Notes under the pieces: generated by a model | Databases searched by the model: none | The model's input: the letters and a program-made list of their open reading frames with translations, nothing else | Told to the model about the DNA's origin: nothing | In this document: piece by piece, positions 1 to 7,982 of the stretch | How the letters are laid out: each line of letters begins with the position of its first letter | Position numbering within the stretch: the stretch's first letter is position 1 | Translations under genes and position numbers: made by a program | Origin: Lentisphaeria bacterium | Lineage (GTDB): Bacteria; Verrucomicrobiota; Lentisphaeria; Victivallales; Victivallaceae | Direction: 5' to 3' | DNA: 36,627 nucleotides | Assembly: GCA_017466125.1 (NCBI GenBank) | Contig: JAFTUS010000157.1 | Coordinates: 1-36,627 of the forward strand

Positions 1-1
1 A

Positions 2-364
2 GATAATCTTGATAAAGGCAAATTCCGCATACGCCTTAATAAAATTGATGCACCTGAAAAGAAACAAGCCTTTGGCAACAAAGCCAAACAGTATTTATCC
101 AGTTTGATTTTCGGCAGACAAGTTTCTGTAAGGTTCAAAGAAATTGACCGTTACGGCAGAGTTTTAGGGGTTATTTACTGTGACGGTGCAGAAATCAATC
201 TTGTAATGGTTCAAAATGGCTATGCGTGGCATTACAGCTATTTCGATAAAACCCCTGCATATATTCAAGCTGAAAAACAAGCAAGGGCAGATAAAAAAGG
301 CTTATGGGCAGACCCAAACCCCATAAATCCTTACCAATTCCGCAAATCACAGAAAAAACGCTGA
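2..364 (+). CDS. Thermonuclease-like (SNase fold) nuclease, 5' end outside window
   Basis: The reading frame is open from base 2, so the gene begins before the window. The visible 120 residues hold the core of the staphylococcal-nuclease family: RIRLNKIDAPE, which carries the first catalytic Arg and the Ca-binding Asp, then DRYGRVLG with the second catalytic Arg, then the late Gly-Tyr-Ala-Trp segment and KGLWADPNPINPYQFR, a typical C-terminus of secreted or membrane-anchored SNase proteins. The family cuts DNA or RNA in a calcium-dependent way, usually outside the cytoplasm. A signal peptide, if present, is not visible. The TTG at 104 is internal to the domain and is not the start. The gene is AT-richer than the genes from 1.2 kb onward. 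Confidence 0.85.
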   Translation, partial: DNLDKGKFRIRLNKIDAPEKKQAFGNKAKQYLSSLIFGRQVSVRFKEIDRYGRVLGVIYCDGAEINLVMVQNGYAWHYSYFDKTPAYIQAEKQARADKKGLWADPNPINPYQFRKSQKKR

Positions 365-442
365 CTTTCTGAAAAAAACAATAAAAAATATAGAAATTAC
401 AAGTTCCGGAAAGAAAAAATTTGGAATAAATGTGAAAAAAAG

Positions 443-470
443 TTGACGTTTCCATATTCGGCAGTATATT
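443..470 (+). promoter_or_regulatory. Sigma70-type promoter of the metallopeptidase gene
   Basis: The -35 element is TTGACG (443-448) and the -10 element TATATT (465-470), with a 16-bp spacer, 27 bp before the ATG at 497. An AAGGA ribosome site follows. The same 16-bp spacer and TATATT -10 recur upstream of other genes in the window. Confidence 0.6.
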
Positions 471-496
471 AGATGTAAACTCAAAAAGGATTTTTT

Positions 497-1225
497 ATGA
501 AACATCTGTTTTTTATTTTTCTGGTATCTCTGCTGTTGCTGCCCTGCGGCAGTTCTGCGGCGAAAGTCGATCAATCCTACCGTAAGATCGCACGCAATTA
601 CGGTTTTGTATTAGAGGCAAAACCCCGTTTGGGAAACGGCATCGGCGGACAGCGTATCTCTGTGGAGGAAACAGAGAAAGAATTGGAGCGTTTTTTCAAG
701 GCATTGCAGGAATTACCGCAAAATTTCGTCAGGCAGAGCGGTATAAACAAGGTCATGATCTGCAAGAATTTGACCCTTCATAAAGAAAAAGCAGACGGCA
801 TTGCAGCGGGGGACTGCATCTATCTGACACTCGGTTTTCACCCCCGTACCGTTTATCATGAACTTTTCCACGTTTTTGACCCAAAACGCAAAAATTCCAG
901 ATGGACAAAATTAAACAATAAAGAATTTTACTATCAGGGCAGCAAATTTTATCCGCAGAAAAATTCACGGAAAAACCGGCGGCGAAAGGAAAAAGCAAAA
1001 TCGTTCAAGGCGGACTTTGTCAGTGAATACGCCCAGAGTTTTGAATGGGAGGATCGCGCGGAAACATTCTCCTTTATGGTCGCCGAAAAAGAGAAATTTC
1101 TTGAGAGAACCAAAAAAAGTCCCGTTCTGAAACAAAAGATGCTCTTTATCATCGACATCACTTCCAACCGCAAACTGCTGGGGAAAAATTACTGGAAAGA
1201 ACGTTTCGGCACGGAGACGTTCTGA
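497..1225 (+). CDS. Secreted HExxH zinc metallopeptidase-like protein
   Basis: The protein has 242 residues. It starts with a clear Sec signal peptide (KH, then a hydrophobic run ending near SSAA, residues 1-22). A Cys lies in the signal region, but the residue before it is Pro, so it is not a good lipobox. The zinc motif HELFH is at residues 121-125. A plausible third ligand lies in EWEDRAETF (Glu185 or Glu189), as in gluzincin-type peptidases. The body is rich in Lys and Arg. The start is supported by AAGGA six bases before the ATG and a promoter at 443. The 3' end faces the mlaD-like gene with only 7 bp between them. I do not recognise a named family. Substrate is unknown and peptidase activity is inferred from the motif. 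Confidence 0.75.
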   Translation: MKHLFFIFLVSLLLLPCGSSAAKVDQSYRKIARNYGFVLEAKPRLGNGIGGQRISVEETEKELERFFKALQELPQNFVRQSGINKVMICKNLTLHKEKADGIAAGDCIYLTLGFHPRTVYHELFHVFDPKRKNSRWTKLNNKEFYYQGSKFYPQKNSRKNRRRKEKAKSFKADFVSEYAQSFEWEDRAETFSFMVAEKEKFLERTKKSPVLKQKMLFIIDITSNRKLLGKNYWKERFGTETF

Positions 1226-1232
1226 ACCGCAC

Positions 1233-2258
1233 TCAATTCTTTTCCAGCACCGGTTCGGAGCGGCGTCCCCGGATAAACTGAGCGGGATCACCGGAGAGAT
1301 CGCCGGCGGTTTCCGCTAATTGTTTCAACAGATTATCCATGCGTATCAGGCTGGTCTCAAGTTGTTTTTTCAGTTCCAACGCCTCTGCCCCGGCAATTTG
1401 TCCCTGCTTTTCCGCCTTGTTGAGTACCCGGCGGGCATCGGTCAGGAAAGAGTTCAGATTTTCCACCGTCTGCACCAGTTCTGCATCCGCAGTAAACCGT
1501 TTCAGTTCAGCCATGCTCTGATCGCCATTATCGAGCATACGGTTGATGCGGCCGATATTCTGTTCCGAAAAGACGGACTGAAAACGGCTGATCGAATTTT
1601 CCAGATTGAGGCTGATTTGATGAACACTTTTCAGCGTCTCCTGCAAATTGCTTCTGGTCAGCAGTTCGGTCGCGTTGTCCAGCGTGCCGTTGATCTTATC
1701 CATCAAAAGCGGAATGTCGATTTTCGCCAGATCTTCGAGCATACGGCTGATGTTCTGAATGGCGTTGCCGATGTGCGACGGCAGGGAGGGAATGTAAGTG
1801 ACATCGTCCTCCTGCCGGGAATTTATCTCCAGGTTCGGCAGGGCGGGCTGCGAGGCAGATGTACTGGTCAATTCCAGATAACTGCCGCCCATCAATCCGG
1901 CGGCATTGACGAAACACATCAGTTTTTTATTGCGCATAAGCAAATCCAGATCGTTGGCGTTTGACTTGCGGCGGGAACCGGCATCACTCTCTACTGCCGA
2001 GGGGAAAATGTCAAAATAAATTACAATATAACCGTCACTCTCACGCATTGCCATACCCGTGATCTTTCCGACCGGCAACCCCAGATATTTGACGGCAGAA
2101 CCGACAGAAAGCCCTTCGACCGAAGTGTTGACCACCGTCATTGCATGATATTTCGGCGCCAGCAGTTTGGTGATCCCCACCGCCAGAAAACCGGAGATCA
2201 GCAGCGTTGCGGAAATCAGCAGAAAAGCCCCCAATTTCACTTTGTTCGCCTGATTCAT
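1233..2258 (-). CDS. mlaD: MlaD/MCE-domain lipid transport protein
   Basis: The protein has 341 residues. An N-terminal membrane anchor (about 8-30) is followed by an MCE domain (about 38-155) with the typical VxGLSVGSAVKYLGLPVGKI and GLMGGSYLELT segments. The rest is a long helical region (about 175-325), as in MCE proteins that form periplasmic hexamers. The family carries phospholipids or other lipids between inner and outer membranes and binds its substrate in the periplasm. It is the last gene of a set with the MlaE permease (11 bp gap) and a PqiC-like lipoprotein. GGAG eight bases upstream of the ATG supports the start. No MlaF-type ATPase is in the window, so the ATP-binding subunit must be encoded elsewhere. 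Confidence 0.9.
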   Translation of the reverse strand: MNQANKVKLGAFLLISATLLISGFLAVGITKLLAPKYHAMTVVNTSVEGLSVGSAVKYLGLPVGKITGMAMRESDGYIVIYFDIFPSAVESDAGSRRKSNANDLDLLMRNKKLMCFVNAAGLMGGSYLELTSTSASQPALPNLEINSRQEDDVTYIPSLPSHIGNAIQNISRMLEDLAKIDIPLLMDKINGTLDNATELLTRSNLQETLKSVHQISLNLENSISRFQSVFSEQNIGRINRMLDNGDQSMAELKRFTADAELVQTVENLNSFLTDARRVLNKAEKQGQIAGAEALELKKQLETSLIRMDNLLKQLAETAGDLSGDPAQFIRGRRSEPVLEKN

Positions 2259-2269
2259 AAAAAAAACTC

Positions 2270-3088
2270 CTATTTATTCAACATGCCGAAACATGCGGTT
2301 AATATTGCATCGGTAATTACGATAATGAAAATCGCTGTAACCACCGCACTGGTGGCGGCTTTTCCGACCCCCTGGGCATCATCCGGGGAGTTCAGCCCCT
2401 TCTGACAGCCGACGGCACCGACGATGACGGCAAAAAAGAAACTCTTGACAATTCCCTGAAAAAGGTCGATCGGCTGAATGACTTCAAAGGTTCTGGTAAA
2501 ATATTCAGCCACCGTCGTGGAGTGCATGGAGCAGACGACCGCCATGCCGCCGACGATGCCGCAAGCATCCGAAAGAATGGTCAGCCCCGGCGTAATGACC
2601 AGCAGGGCAAATATTTTCGGCATCACCAGAAAACGGCGCACATCCATTCCCATCGTGACCAGTGCTGAAATCTCTTCCGCCGCCTTCATCGAACCGATCT
2701 CGGCGGCAAAGTTGGAACCGGTACGCCCCGCCAGTACGATCGCCGTGACCAGCGGAGCCAGTTCGGTCGTAATGACCGTGCCGACCAGATTGACCACATA
2801 ACTTTCAACCCCGAAACGCCCCAGTTGAACGATCGCCTGAAACGCCAGAATGACCCCGATCAGAAACCCCAACAGAGAGATGATCGGCATGGCATCACTG
2901 CCGCAACTGTCCATATAATAAGCCGTCGTCTGCCATTTGACCTTGCAGGGATGACGGACCGCATCCCAGACGCCGCCCGTCAAATCCTTGCAAAAATAGA
3001 AAAAAGAGGCAACTTCGTGCAGCTGGTTGATCGTTGCATCAGCCACTTGCAGACAAAGTTCAACGAAAGGACGGTTGCGGCGGCGCAT
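2270..3088 (-). CDS. mlaE: MlaE-family ABC transporter permease
   Basis: The protein has 272 residues and 5-6 hydrophobic segments. It carries the MlaE signature region: LLGFLIGVILAFQA near the middle, then the conserved TELAPLVTAIVLAGRTGSNFAAEIGSMK stretch with the EIGSMKAAEE motif that couples to the ATPase. It also has an N-terminal soluble extension of about 50 residues. It is the inner-membrane permease of a lipid ABC transporter working with the MCE protein at 1233-2258. Its ATG lies one base after the stop codon of the upstream lipoprotein gene, so translation is probably coupled. Confidence 0.92.
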   Translation of the reverse strand: MRRRNRPFVELCLQVADATINQLHEVASFFYFCKDLTGGVWDAVRHPCKVKWQTTAYYMDSCGSDAMPIISLLGFLIGVILAFQAIVQLGRFGVESYVVNLVGTVITTELAPLVTAIVLAGRTGSNFAAEIGSMKAAEEISALVTMGMDVRRFLVMPKIFALLVITPGLTILSDACGIVGGMAVVCSMHSTTVAEYFTRTFEVIQPIDLFQGIVKSFFFAVIVGAVGCQKGLNSPDDAQGVGKAATSAVVTAIFIIVITDAILTACFGMLNK

Positions 3089-3089
3089 C

Positions 3090-3575
3090 TTACTTTACTT
3101 TCATAATAGCAGCAGCCAATTCATCAGCGGCTTTTCCTGCGGCCCGGACGATCGCTTCGGGTGTAAGTTTCTCCACAGGAACAGCAATATCGAAACAACG
3201 GCTGCATCTGTTGATTTCAAAAGAGCCGCTCAGCAGCAGTTTCATCTCTTTTTTATCCACTTCAAAGCGGAAAAGTTTTCCGGAAACATCAGTCCTTCTG
3301 TCAACCTTCGGCATCGCACTGTTGACTGCGCGCGGGATCAACGCTTCCGGCGGCAACGCCCACAGACAATAGGGGTCGCGGAACAATTCTCCGGCGGCGG
3401 AACGGAACTGCATCTTGCGTCCGCTGGTGGATTCGTTGCGGAACTCCCGCAGATAAAATCCCTTTTCTCCTGTCAACGGACGGCAGGAAATATCAAATTC
3501 CCGGATGGTACGGTAACTTCCGCCCAGACATCCGCTCAACAGCAGAAGCGGTAAAAGCAAAATTCCGATACGCAT
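3090..3575 (-). CDS. PqiC/ABC-transporter auxiliary lipoprotein
   Basis: The protein has 161 residues. A signal peptide ends in the lipobox LLSGC with acylated Cys16. The mature part opens with YRTIREFDI and later has a segment around FRSAAGELFRDPYCLWALPP, matching the pattern of ABC-type transport auxiliary lipoproteins (PqiC/DUF330 group) that sit in the outer membrane and serve MCE transporters. The mature protein has several Cys, including CSRC in the middle, which may form disulfides. Position directly before mlaE and mlaD supports the role. The family call rests on pattern and neighbours. Confidence 0.75.
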   Translation of the reverse strand: MRIGILLLPLLLLSGCLGGSYRTIREFDISCRPLTGEKGFYLREFRNESTSGRKMQFRSAAGELFRDPYCLWALPPEALIPRAVNSAMPKVDRRTDVSGKLFRFEVDKKEMKLLLSGSFEINRCSRCFDIAVPVEKLTPEAIVRAAGKAADELAAAIMKVK

Positions 3576-3585
3576 CTCTCCTCCT

Positions 3586-5631
3586 CTATTTCAAATTCTT
3601 GAAAAAATCCTCAAACGCCTTGCGGACATCCGCCGCAGAAACAGTTTCGATAAGTTCTTCGCTTTCGGCACGTTCCGCAACATCATCGCCGAGGTGATCG
3701 AGAAAACGCGACGGGCTTGACGGCTTATTCATTCCCATGTGGAAACGGCTCTTGCTGCGGGAGAGGTAGAGCAGTTTTCTTGCGCGGGTGATGGCAACAT
3801 AAAAGAGCCGCAGTTCCTCATCTTCCGAACCTTCCGCCAACGCTCTTTCGTGGGGGAAAAGGTTCTGCTCCATAGCGATCACAAAGACGATGGGAAACTC
3901 CAACCCCTTGGAGGCGTGAACACTGGAAAGGGTCACGGCATCGGGATTTTCGGTATCTTCTTCGGTACGGTCATTCTCTTCCAGCAGAGCGAAACTCTCC
4001 AGATATTCCAGCAGAGTTGGTTTTTCACCGGGATTTTCAGCGGTATATTTCGTTTCAAACTGGGCGATGGCATTGATAAACTCGTCCACGTTTTCCCGCC
4101 GTTTCAGGGCATCCTGCAAATCCTTGTAGATCCGCTGAAGTCCGTCCAGATAGCCGACATCTGTAAGAAAATTTTCTATTTTTCCGACCAGATTTCCGGG
4201 CGTTTCAAATTCTTCCTGATATTTCCGGTACACGCTCGTAAGTTCAGCCGCGCCGTTGGCACCTTTGGACGTCATCTGCCCCTGAAATTCCTTTGTTCCC
4301 AACTGTTCCAGCATGGGGGTATTATCAGTGGAGCGGCCCAGTTTCAACGCCGTGACCGCCTTATCCGAAAGTCCGCGCGGCGGAGTTCCCAAAATCCGCA
4401 GAAGGCTCTGGTCGTCACGGGGGTTGACCAGCAGTTTCAGATAGGCAACGGCATCTTTGATCTCACGGCGTTTATAGAACTCCTGTCCGCCGACAAGCCG
4501 GTAGGGTATCGCGGCACGGCGCAGCGTTGTTTCGATTTGCCGGGAGAGGTGGTTGGAACGGTAAAGCACCGCAAAATCCCGGTAACGGATCGCGGGGTCC
4601 GCACTCATTTTCTGCCGGATCATAGCGGCGATGAAATCCGCTTCAAGTTCGCCGCTTTTCGCAGTGACGACACGGACTTTTTCGCCTTCGCCCAAACCGC
4701 TCCACAGCCGTTTCTGATGACGGTTTTTATTACTGCCGATCACAGCATTGGCGGCGGCGAGAATGGAGGCAGTGGAACGGTAATTCTGTTCAAGTTTGAC
4801 GACCTTCGCACCGGGGAACTGATCGGGAAAGCCGAGAATATTGCTGATGTCGGCACCGCGCCACGAATAGATACTCTGGTCATCGTCACCGACGACACAG
4901 AGATTGCAGCGGTCGCCGCAGAGCATACGGACAACGGTGAACTGTGCGGCATTGGTATCCTGATACTCATCGACCAGCAGATATTGATAACGCTCCTGAT
5001 ATTTTTTCAACGTCTCCGGGAAATCGGTAAAAAGGCGGTGAACCAGCAGCAGCATATCATCGAAATCCAGCGAATTCTGCAATTCCAGCAGTTCCTGATA
5101 CTCCTGATAAACGGCGGCGACATCGTGATCGAAATTGGTATCCGCCTGCCGTCTGGCATCTTCGGGAGTCCAGAGTTTATTTTTCCAATTACTGATGGTG
5201 CTTTGCGCCATATCGGTGGAGATCCCGGTACCGTTCAGCCCCAATTTTCCCAACGCCTGTTTGAGCAATCCCTGCTGGTCGGACTCGTCGGCGATGGTGA
5301 AACCGGGGAGATACCCCAACTTTTTGCACTCTTTGCGCAGCAGACGTATGCAGAAACTGTGGAACGTCCCCAGCGTGACCTCTTTTGCCACTTTGGGATC
5401 GACCAGTTGAGCAAGACGCTCTTTCATTTCCCGCGCCGCCTTGTTGGTAAAGGTCATGCCGAGGATCTGTTCCGGAGCGATGCCCGATGCCAGCATATAA
5501 GCAATGCGGTAGGTGATGACACGGGTCTTGCCCGTACCGGCACCGGCAAGCACAAGCACGGGACCATTGATCGTCCCGGCGGCCTCTGCCTGCTCTTTAT
5601 TCAGCGAGTTGAGGATCTCTTCTTTTGTCAT
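3586..5631 (-). CDS. UvrD/Rep/PcrA superfamily I DNA helicase
   Basis: The protein has 681 residues, a usual length for the family. The Q-motif (LNKEQ) is at 10-14 and Walker A GAGTGKT at 30-36. Motif Ia is FTNKAAREMKER, motif II DEYQDTN, motif III GDDDQSIYSWRGAD, motif IV QNYRS, and the late motifs SSVHASKGLEFPIVF and LFYVAITRARK are present. It unwinds DNA 3' to 5' using ATP, in repair or replication restart. I cannot choose between UvrD, PcrA and Rep. It starts 11 bp after purO and ends 10 bp before the lipoprotein gene, so it appears to be co-transcribed with functionally unrelated genes. Confidence 0.95.
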   Translation of the reverse strand: MTKEEILNSLNKEQAEAAGTINGPVLVLAGAGTGKTRVITYRIAYMLASGIAPEQILGMTFTNKAAREMKERLAQLVDPKVAKEVTLGTFHSFCIRLLRKECKKLGYLPGFTIADESDQQGLLKQALGKLGLNGTGISTDMAQSTISNWKNKLWTPEDARRQADTNFDHDVAAVYQEYQELLELQNSLDFDDMLLLVHRLFTDFPETLKKYQERYQYLLVDEYQDTNAAQFTVVRMLCGDRCNLCVVGDDDQSIYSWRGADISNILGFPDQFPGAKVVKLEQNYRSTASILAAANAVIGSNKNRHQKRLWSGLGEGEKVRVVTAKSGELEADFIAAMIRQKMSADPAIRYRDFAVLYRSNHLSRQIETTLRRAAIPYRLVGGQEFYKRREIKDAVAYLKLLVNPRDDQSLLRILGTPPRGLSDKAVTALKLGRSTDNTPMLEQLGTKEFQGQMTSKGANGAAELTSVYRKYQEEFETPGNLVGKIENFLTDVGYLDGLQRIYKDLQDALKRRENVDEFINAIAQFETKYTAENPGEKPTLLEYLESFALLEENDRTEEDTENPDAVTLSSVHASKGLEFPIVFVIAMEQNLFPHERALAEGSEDEELRLFYVAITRARKLLYLSRSKSRFHMGMNKPSSPSRFLDHLGDDVAERAESEELIETVSAADVRKAFEDFFKNLK

Positions 5632-5642
5632 CGGTCAAAGCC

Positions 5643-6278
5643 TCAAATGACTTTGACTGCCAGATCGTAATTGTCGCCGTTGGCAACTGCAACAGCACTG
5701 GTAACGGGGTTGGTAAATTCGGCAAACACTCCGCCGTCAACGATGTAGGAAGCGGCGCAATCGGCAGATGTGCAATCGAAATTTTCATCCACATTGCAGG
5801 CGCAGGGCCGGTTCTTTTCGTAGGTGGAGAGATAGTAGCATTTGCCGGGTTCGAGGGTGAATTCCCGGACGAGGACGGCATCCTTGCGGATAATACCGAG
5901 ATAACCGACGGGTTTCTTATTGCTGACGACCGCCACGATACGGGGGGTGTCGAGATGATCTTTTTCATAGTCCATGGCAAGCAGTCCGAGCGTGATGGCA
6001 TCGCGGGGGGGGAAGCCCATGGCGATCTTTTCCACGATGGGGTCGGTCTGGGAACCGTTGGTGGCAACCGCCCATTCACCGGCGATGCGGACGCAGTTGT
6101 AACTGATATAGGGGTTTTTGCGCAGATCGCCCTCAAAGCCCGGGCGGGGCAGAATGGAGACCTGACCGTTATTCAGCACCGCCTCGCGGTTGGGGAAAGA
6201 ACGGGAACTGACACGATACATGGCGGCGGCTTTTCCCGCCTTGTTCATAGCGATAGCGACAATACGACCGAGATACAT
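5643..6278 (-). CDS. purO: Archaeal-type IMP cyclohydrolase (PurO)
   Basis: The protein has 211 residues. The N-terminus MYLGRIVAIAMNK, then YRVSSRSFPNREA, NPYISYNCVRI, NGSQTDPI and LLAMDYEKDHLDTPRI are the signature blocks of PurO, the enzyme that closes FAICAR to IMP in the last step of purine synthesis in many archaea. Most bacteria use PurH instead. A Cys-rich stretch lies near the C-terminus (PCACN, FDC, ADCAA). AAAGGA precedes the ATG, and a promoter (TTGAAA, TATTAT) is at 6316-6345. It heads a run with the helicase and MCE genes. The family call is firm from motifs. Activity and use in this organism are inferred. Confidence 0.9.
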   Translation of the reverse strand: MYLGRIVAIAMNKAGKAAAMYRVSSRSFPNREAVLNNGQVSILPRPGFEGDLRKNPYISYNCVRIAGEWAVATNGSQTDPIVEKIAMGFPPRDAITLGLLAMDYEKDHLDTPRIVAVVSNKKPVGYLGIIRKDAVLVREFTLEPGKCYYLSTYEKNRPCACNVDENFDCTSADCAASYIVDGGVFAEFTNPVTSAVAVANGDNYDLAVKVI

Positions 6279-6315
6279 AATAAAAATCCTTTCTGTTGAA
6301 ATTCAAGTCCTTGAT

Positions 6316-6345
6316 ATAATATGCCATGTTTTTGAGATTTTTCAA
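6316..6345 (-). promoter_or_regulatory. Promoter of the purO-helicase-mla run
   Basis: On the minus strand, -35 TTGAAA (6345-6340), an 18-bp spacer, then -10 TATTAT (6321-6316). The purO ATG is 38 bp downstream, with an AAAGGA ribosome site. It lies in the 89-bp gap after rmuC, so purO need not depend on rmuC transcription. Confidence 0.55.
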
Positions 6346-6367
6346 TCTTCTTTTGAAAAGTACCGGC

Positions 6368-7744
6368 TTATTCCGCACTATTTTCTTCGCATTCCGGCTC
6401 TTCTGCAAGCTGCAGAGCGGCGGGCATTTTTCGCGGTTTGGTCATACGGACACCGAGTTTCTTCAGTTTTTCTCCGGAATTGACGACACTGTGGTTCCTC
6501 ACGCCCTGTTTCAGACGGTTTCCGGCATCGGCGTAGGCTTTCTGCGCTTTGGTCAGAACGGCACCGATATTATCGAAATCTTCGTAAAAGGCGTACAGCC
6601 GGTCCAGCAGTTCTGCTGCTGTTTTCAGGATCTCCTGCTGATTGCGGGATTGCTCTTCACGTGTCCATGCGATATGGATGATTTTCAGCAGCGACATCAG
6701 ATTGGTCGGGCTGACGATCAGGACTTTTTCTTTGAAAGCCTCGTTCCACAGAGCCGGATCGGAGATCATCGCCAGATGAAACGGTCCTTCATTCGGAATG
6801 AACATCAGGACAAAATCCACGGTATCTCTGCCGGAGCGGTTGTTGTAAACGGCATAATTTTTCCGTTTCAACTCTTTGATGTGATTGCGGACACTGAGGA
6901 TATGGCGGTCAAGTGCTTTTTTCCGTTCTTCGTCGTTTTCGGAATTCATATAGTCCACGTAGGCGGTCAAACTCACTTTGCTGTCGATGATCACATCTTT
7001 TCCATCCGGATAATGGATGATGACATCGGGGCGCATTTTGTGTTCTTCTTCACCGGAGATGACTTTCCCTGCCTCATCGCGCAGCGTCTCCTGACACTCA
7101 TAATGGACACCGCGGGTCAGGCCGGAACGCTGAAGGATGTCTTCAAGGATCAACTCTCCCCAGTCGCCCTGTGTTTTCTGTTCACCTTTCAGGGCGTTGA
7201 CCAGACTGCGCGCCTCTCCGCCGATGCGGGTGGTCTCTTCCATCATTTTATTCAACTGGGTGGTAAGGGCGGAATTAAGTTCGATCCCTTTGTTTTTGGA
7301 CTCTTCCACGGCATTTTTGAATTCCCCCATTTTTTCTTTGAGCGGGGTAAGCAGCAGAGAAAGTTGTTCTTTGTTATCGTTTTGCAGTTTATCTCTCTTC
7401 TCCTCCAGTATCTTTGCGGAGAGCAGTTTGAATTCCTCTTTCAACTGTTCCTGCCGTGCCTGCTGTGTTTTTTCGATCTGTTCCGTCAAGTGCTGCAATT
7501 CCTGTGCGTGTTTTTCGGCGATGGTCGTTTTTTCCCGCAGGAAGGAGTCCGTCAGCAGTTGTTTTTCAGAAGCATTTTGCTGTTTTGCCGCTTCGAGGGA
7601 GTTTTGAAGCACGGTATTGAGCATTTGCAGTTCATTGAGTTTTTCAGCCTGTTCCCGCCCGGAACGGTTGATTTTGAGCCAAACGAACATTCCCCCGGCA
7701 ATCCCGCCGATCAGAAAAGTCAAAAAAGCGATAAGGTACAACAT
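6368..7744 (-). CDS. rmuC: DNA recombination protein RmuC
   Basis: The protein has 458 residues. One N-terminal membrane segment (about 2-22) is followed by a long coiled coil (about 30-150, rich in Glu, Gln, Lys), then the RmuC nuclease-like domain with GDWGELILEDILQRSGL, RPDVIIHYPDGKDVIIDSKVSLTAY and FVLMFIPNEGPFHLA. The PDVI and DSKVS residues match the PD-(D/E)XK-like core. The family limits inversions between short repeats and affects recombination. It is the first minus-strand gene after a divergent 238-bp gap. A GGAG ribosome site lies 11 bases before the ATG. Confidence 0.95.
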   Translation of the reverse strand: MLYLIAFLTFLIGGIAGGMFVWLKINRSGREQAEKLNELQMLNTVLQNSLEAAKQQNASEKQLLTDSFLREKTTIAEKHAQELQHLTEQIEKTQQARQEQLKEEFKLLSAKILEEKRDKLQNDNKEQLSLLLTPLKEKMGEFKNAVEESKNKGIELNSALTTQLNKMMEETTRIGGEARSLVNALKGEQKTQGDWGELILEDILQRSGLTRGVHYECQETLRDEAGKVISGEEEHKMRPDVIIHYPDGKDVIIDSKVSLTAYVDYMNSENDEERKKALDRHILSVRNHIKELKRKNYAVYNNRSGRDTVDFVLMFIPNEGPFHLAMISDPALWNEAFKEKVLIVSPTNLMSLLKIIHIAWTREEQSRNQQEILKTAAELLDRLYAFYEDFDNIGAVLTKAQKAYADAGNRLKQGVRNHSVVNSGEKLKKLGVRMTKPRKMPAALQLAEEPECEENSAE

Positions 7745-7918
7745 GATTTCATCTCTCCTTTATTTATATAAAGTAACTCCTGCGGTATAAAAAATCAAGT
7801 TTTCCTCCGACGGAAATCACCACTTTTTTGCCGGGCAGCCATAAATCGTCAGTGTGCCGCAGACAAAACTCCGACACATAATTTTATCCGCAAAAGTCAG
7901 TTCAACAGTAAAACGTGC

Positions 7919-7946
7919 TTGATTTTTTCCACCGGAAGATTATACT
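7919..7946 (+). promoter_or_regulatory. Promoter of the permease-serine dehydratase operon
   Basis: -35 TTGATT (7919-7924), 16-bp spacer, -10 TATACT (7941-7946). The ATG at 7983 follows an AGAGAGGAG ribosome site. The rest of the divergent gap 7745-7982 showed no further clear element. Confidence 0.6.
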
Positions 7947-7982
7947 GTTAAATGGAGAAATTATAGAGAGGAGAAATTTATC

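Noticed and set aside
3739..5670. Long open frame (643 codons) on the plus strand opposite the helicase
   Set aside because: The minus strand encodes an intact helicase with all motifs. The plus frame is low-complexity, has no family motif and is its shadow. The same holds for the long plus-strand frames opposite rmuC (6326-7771), the large hydrolase (12695-14605, 14630-15814) and leuC (24192-25589).
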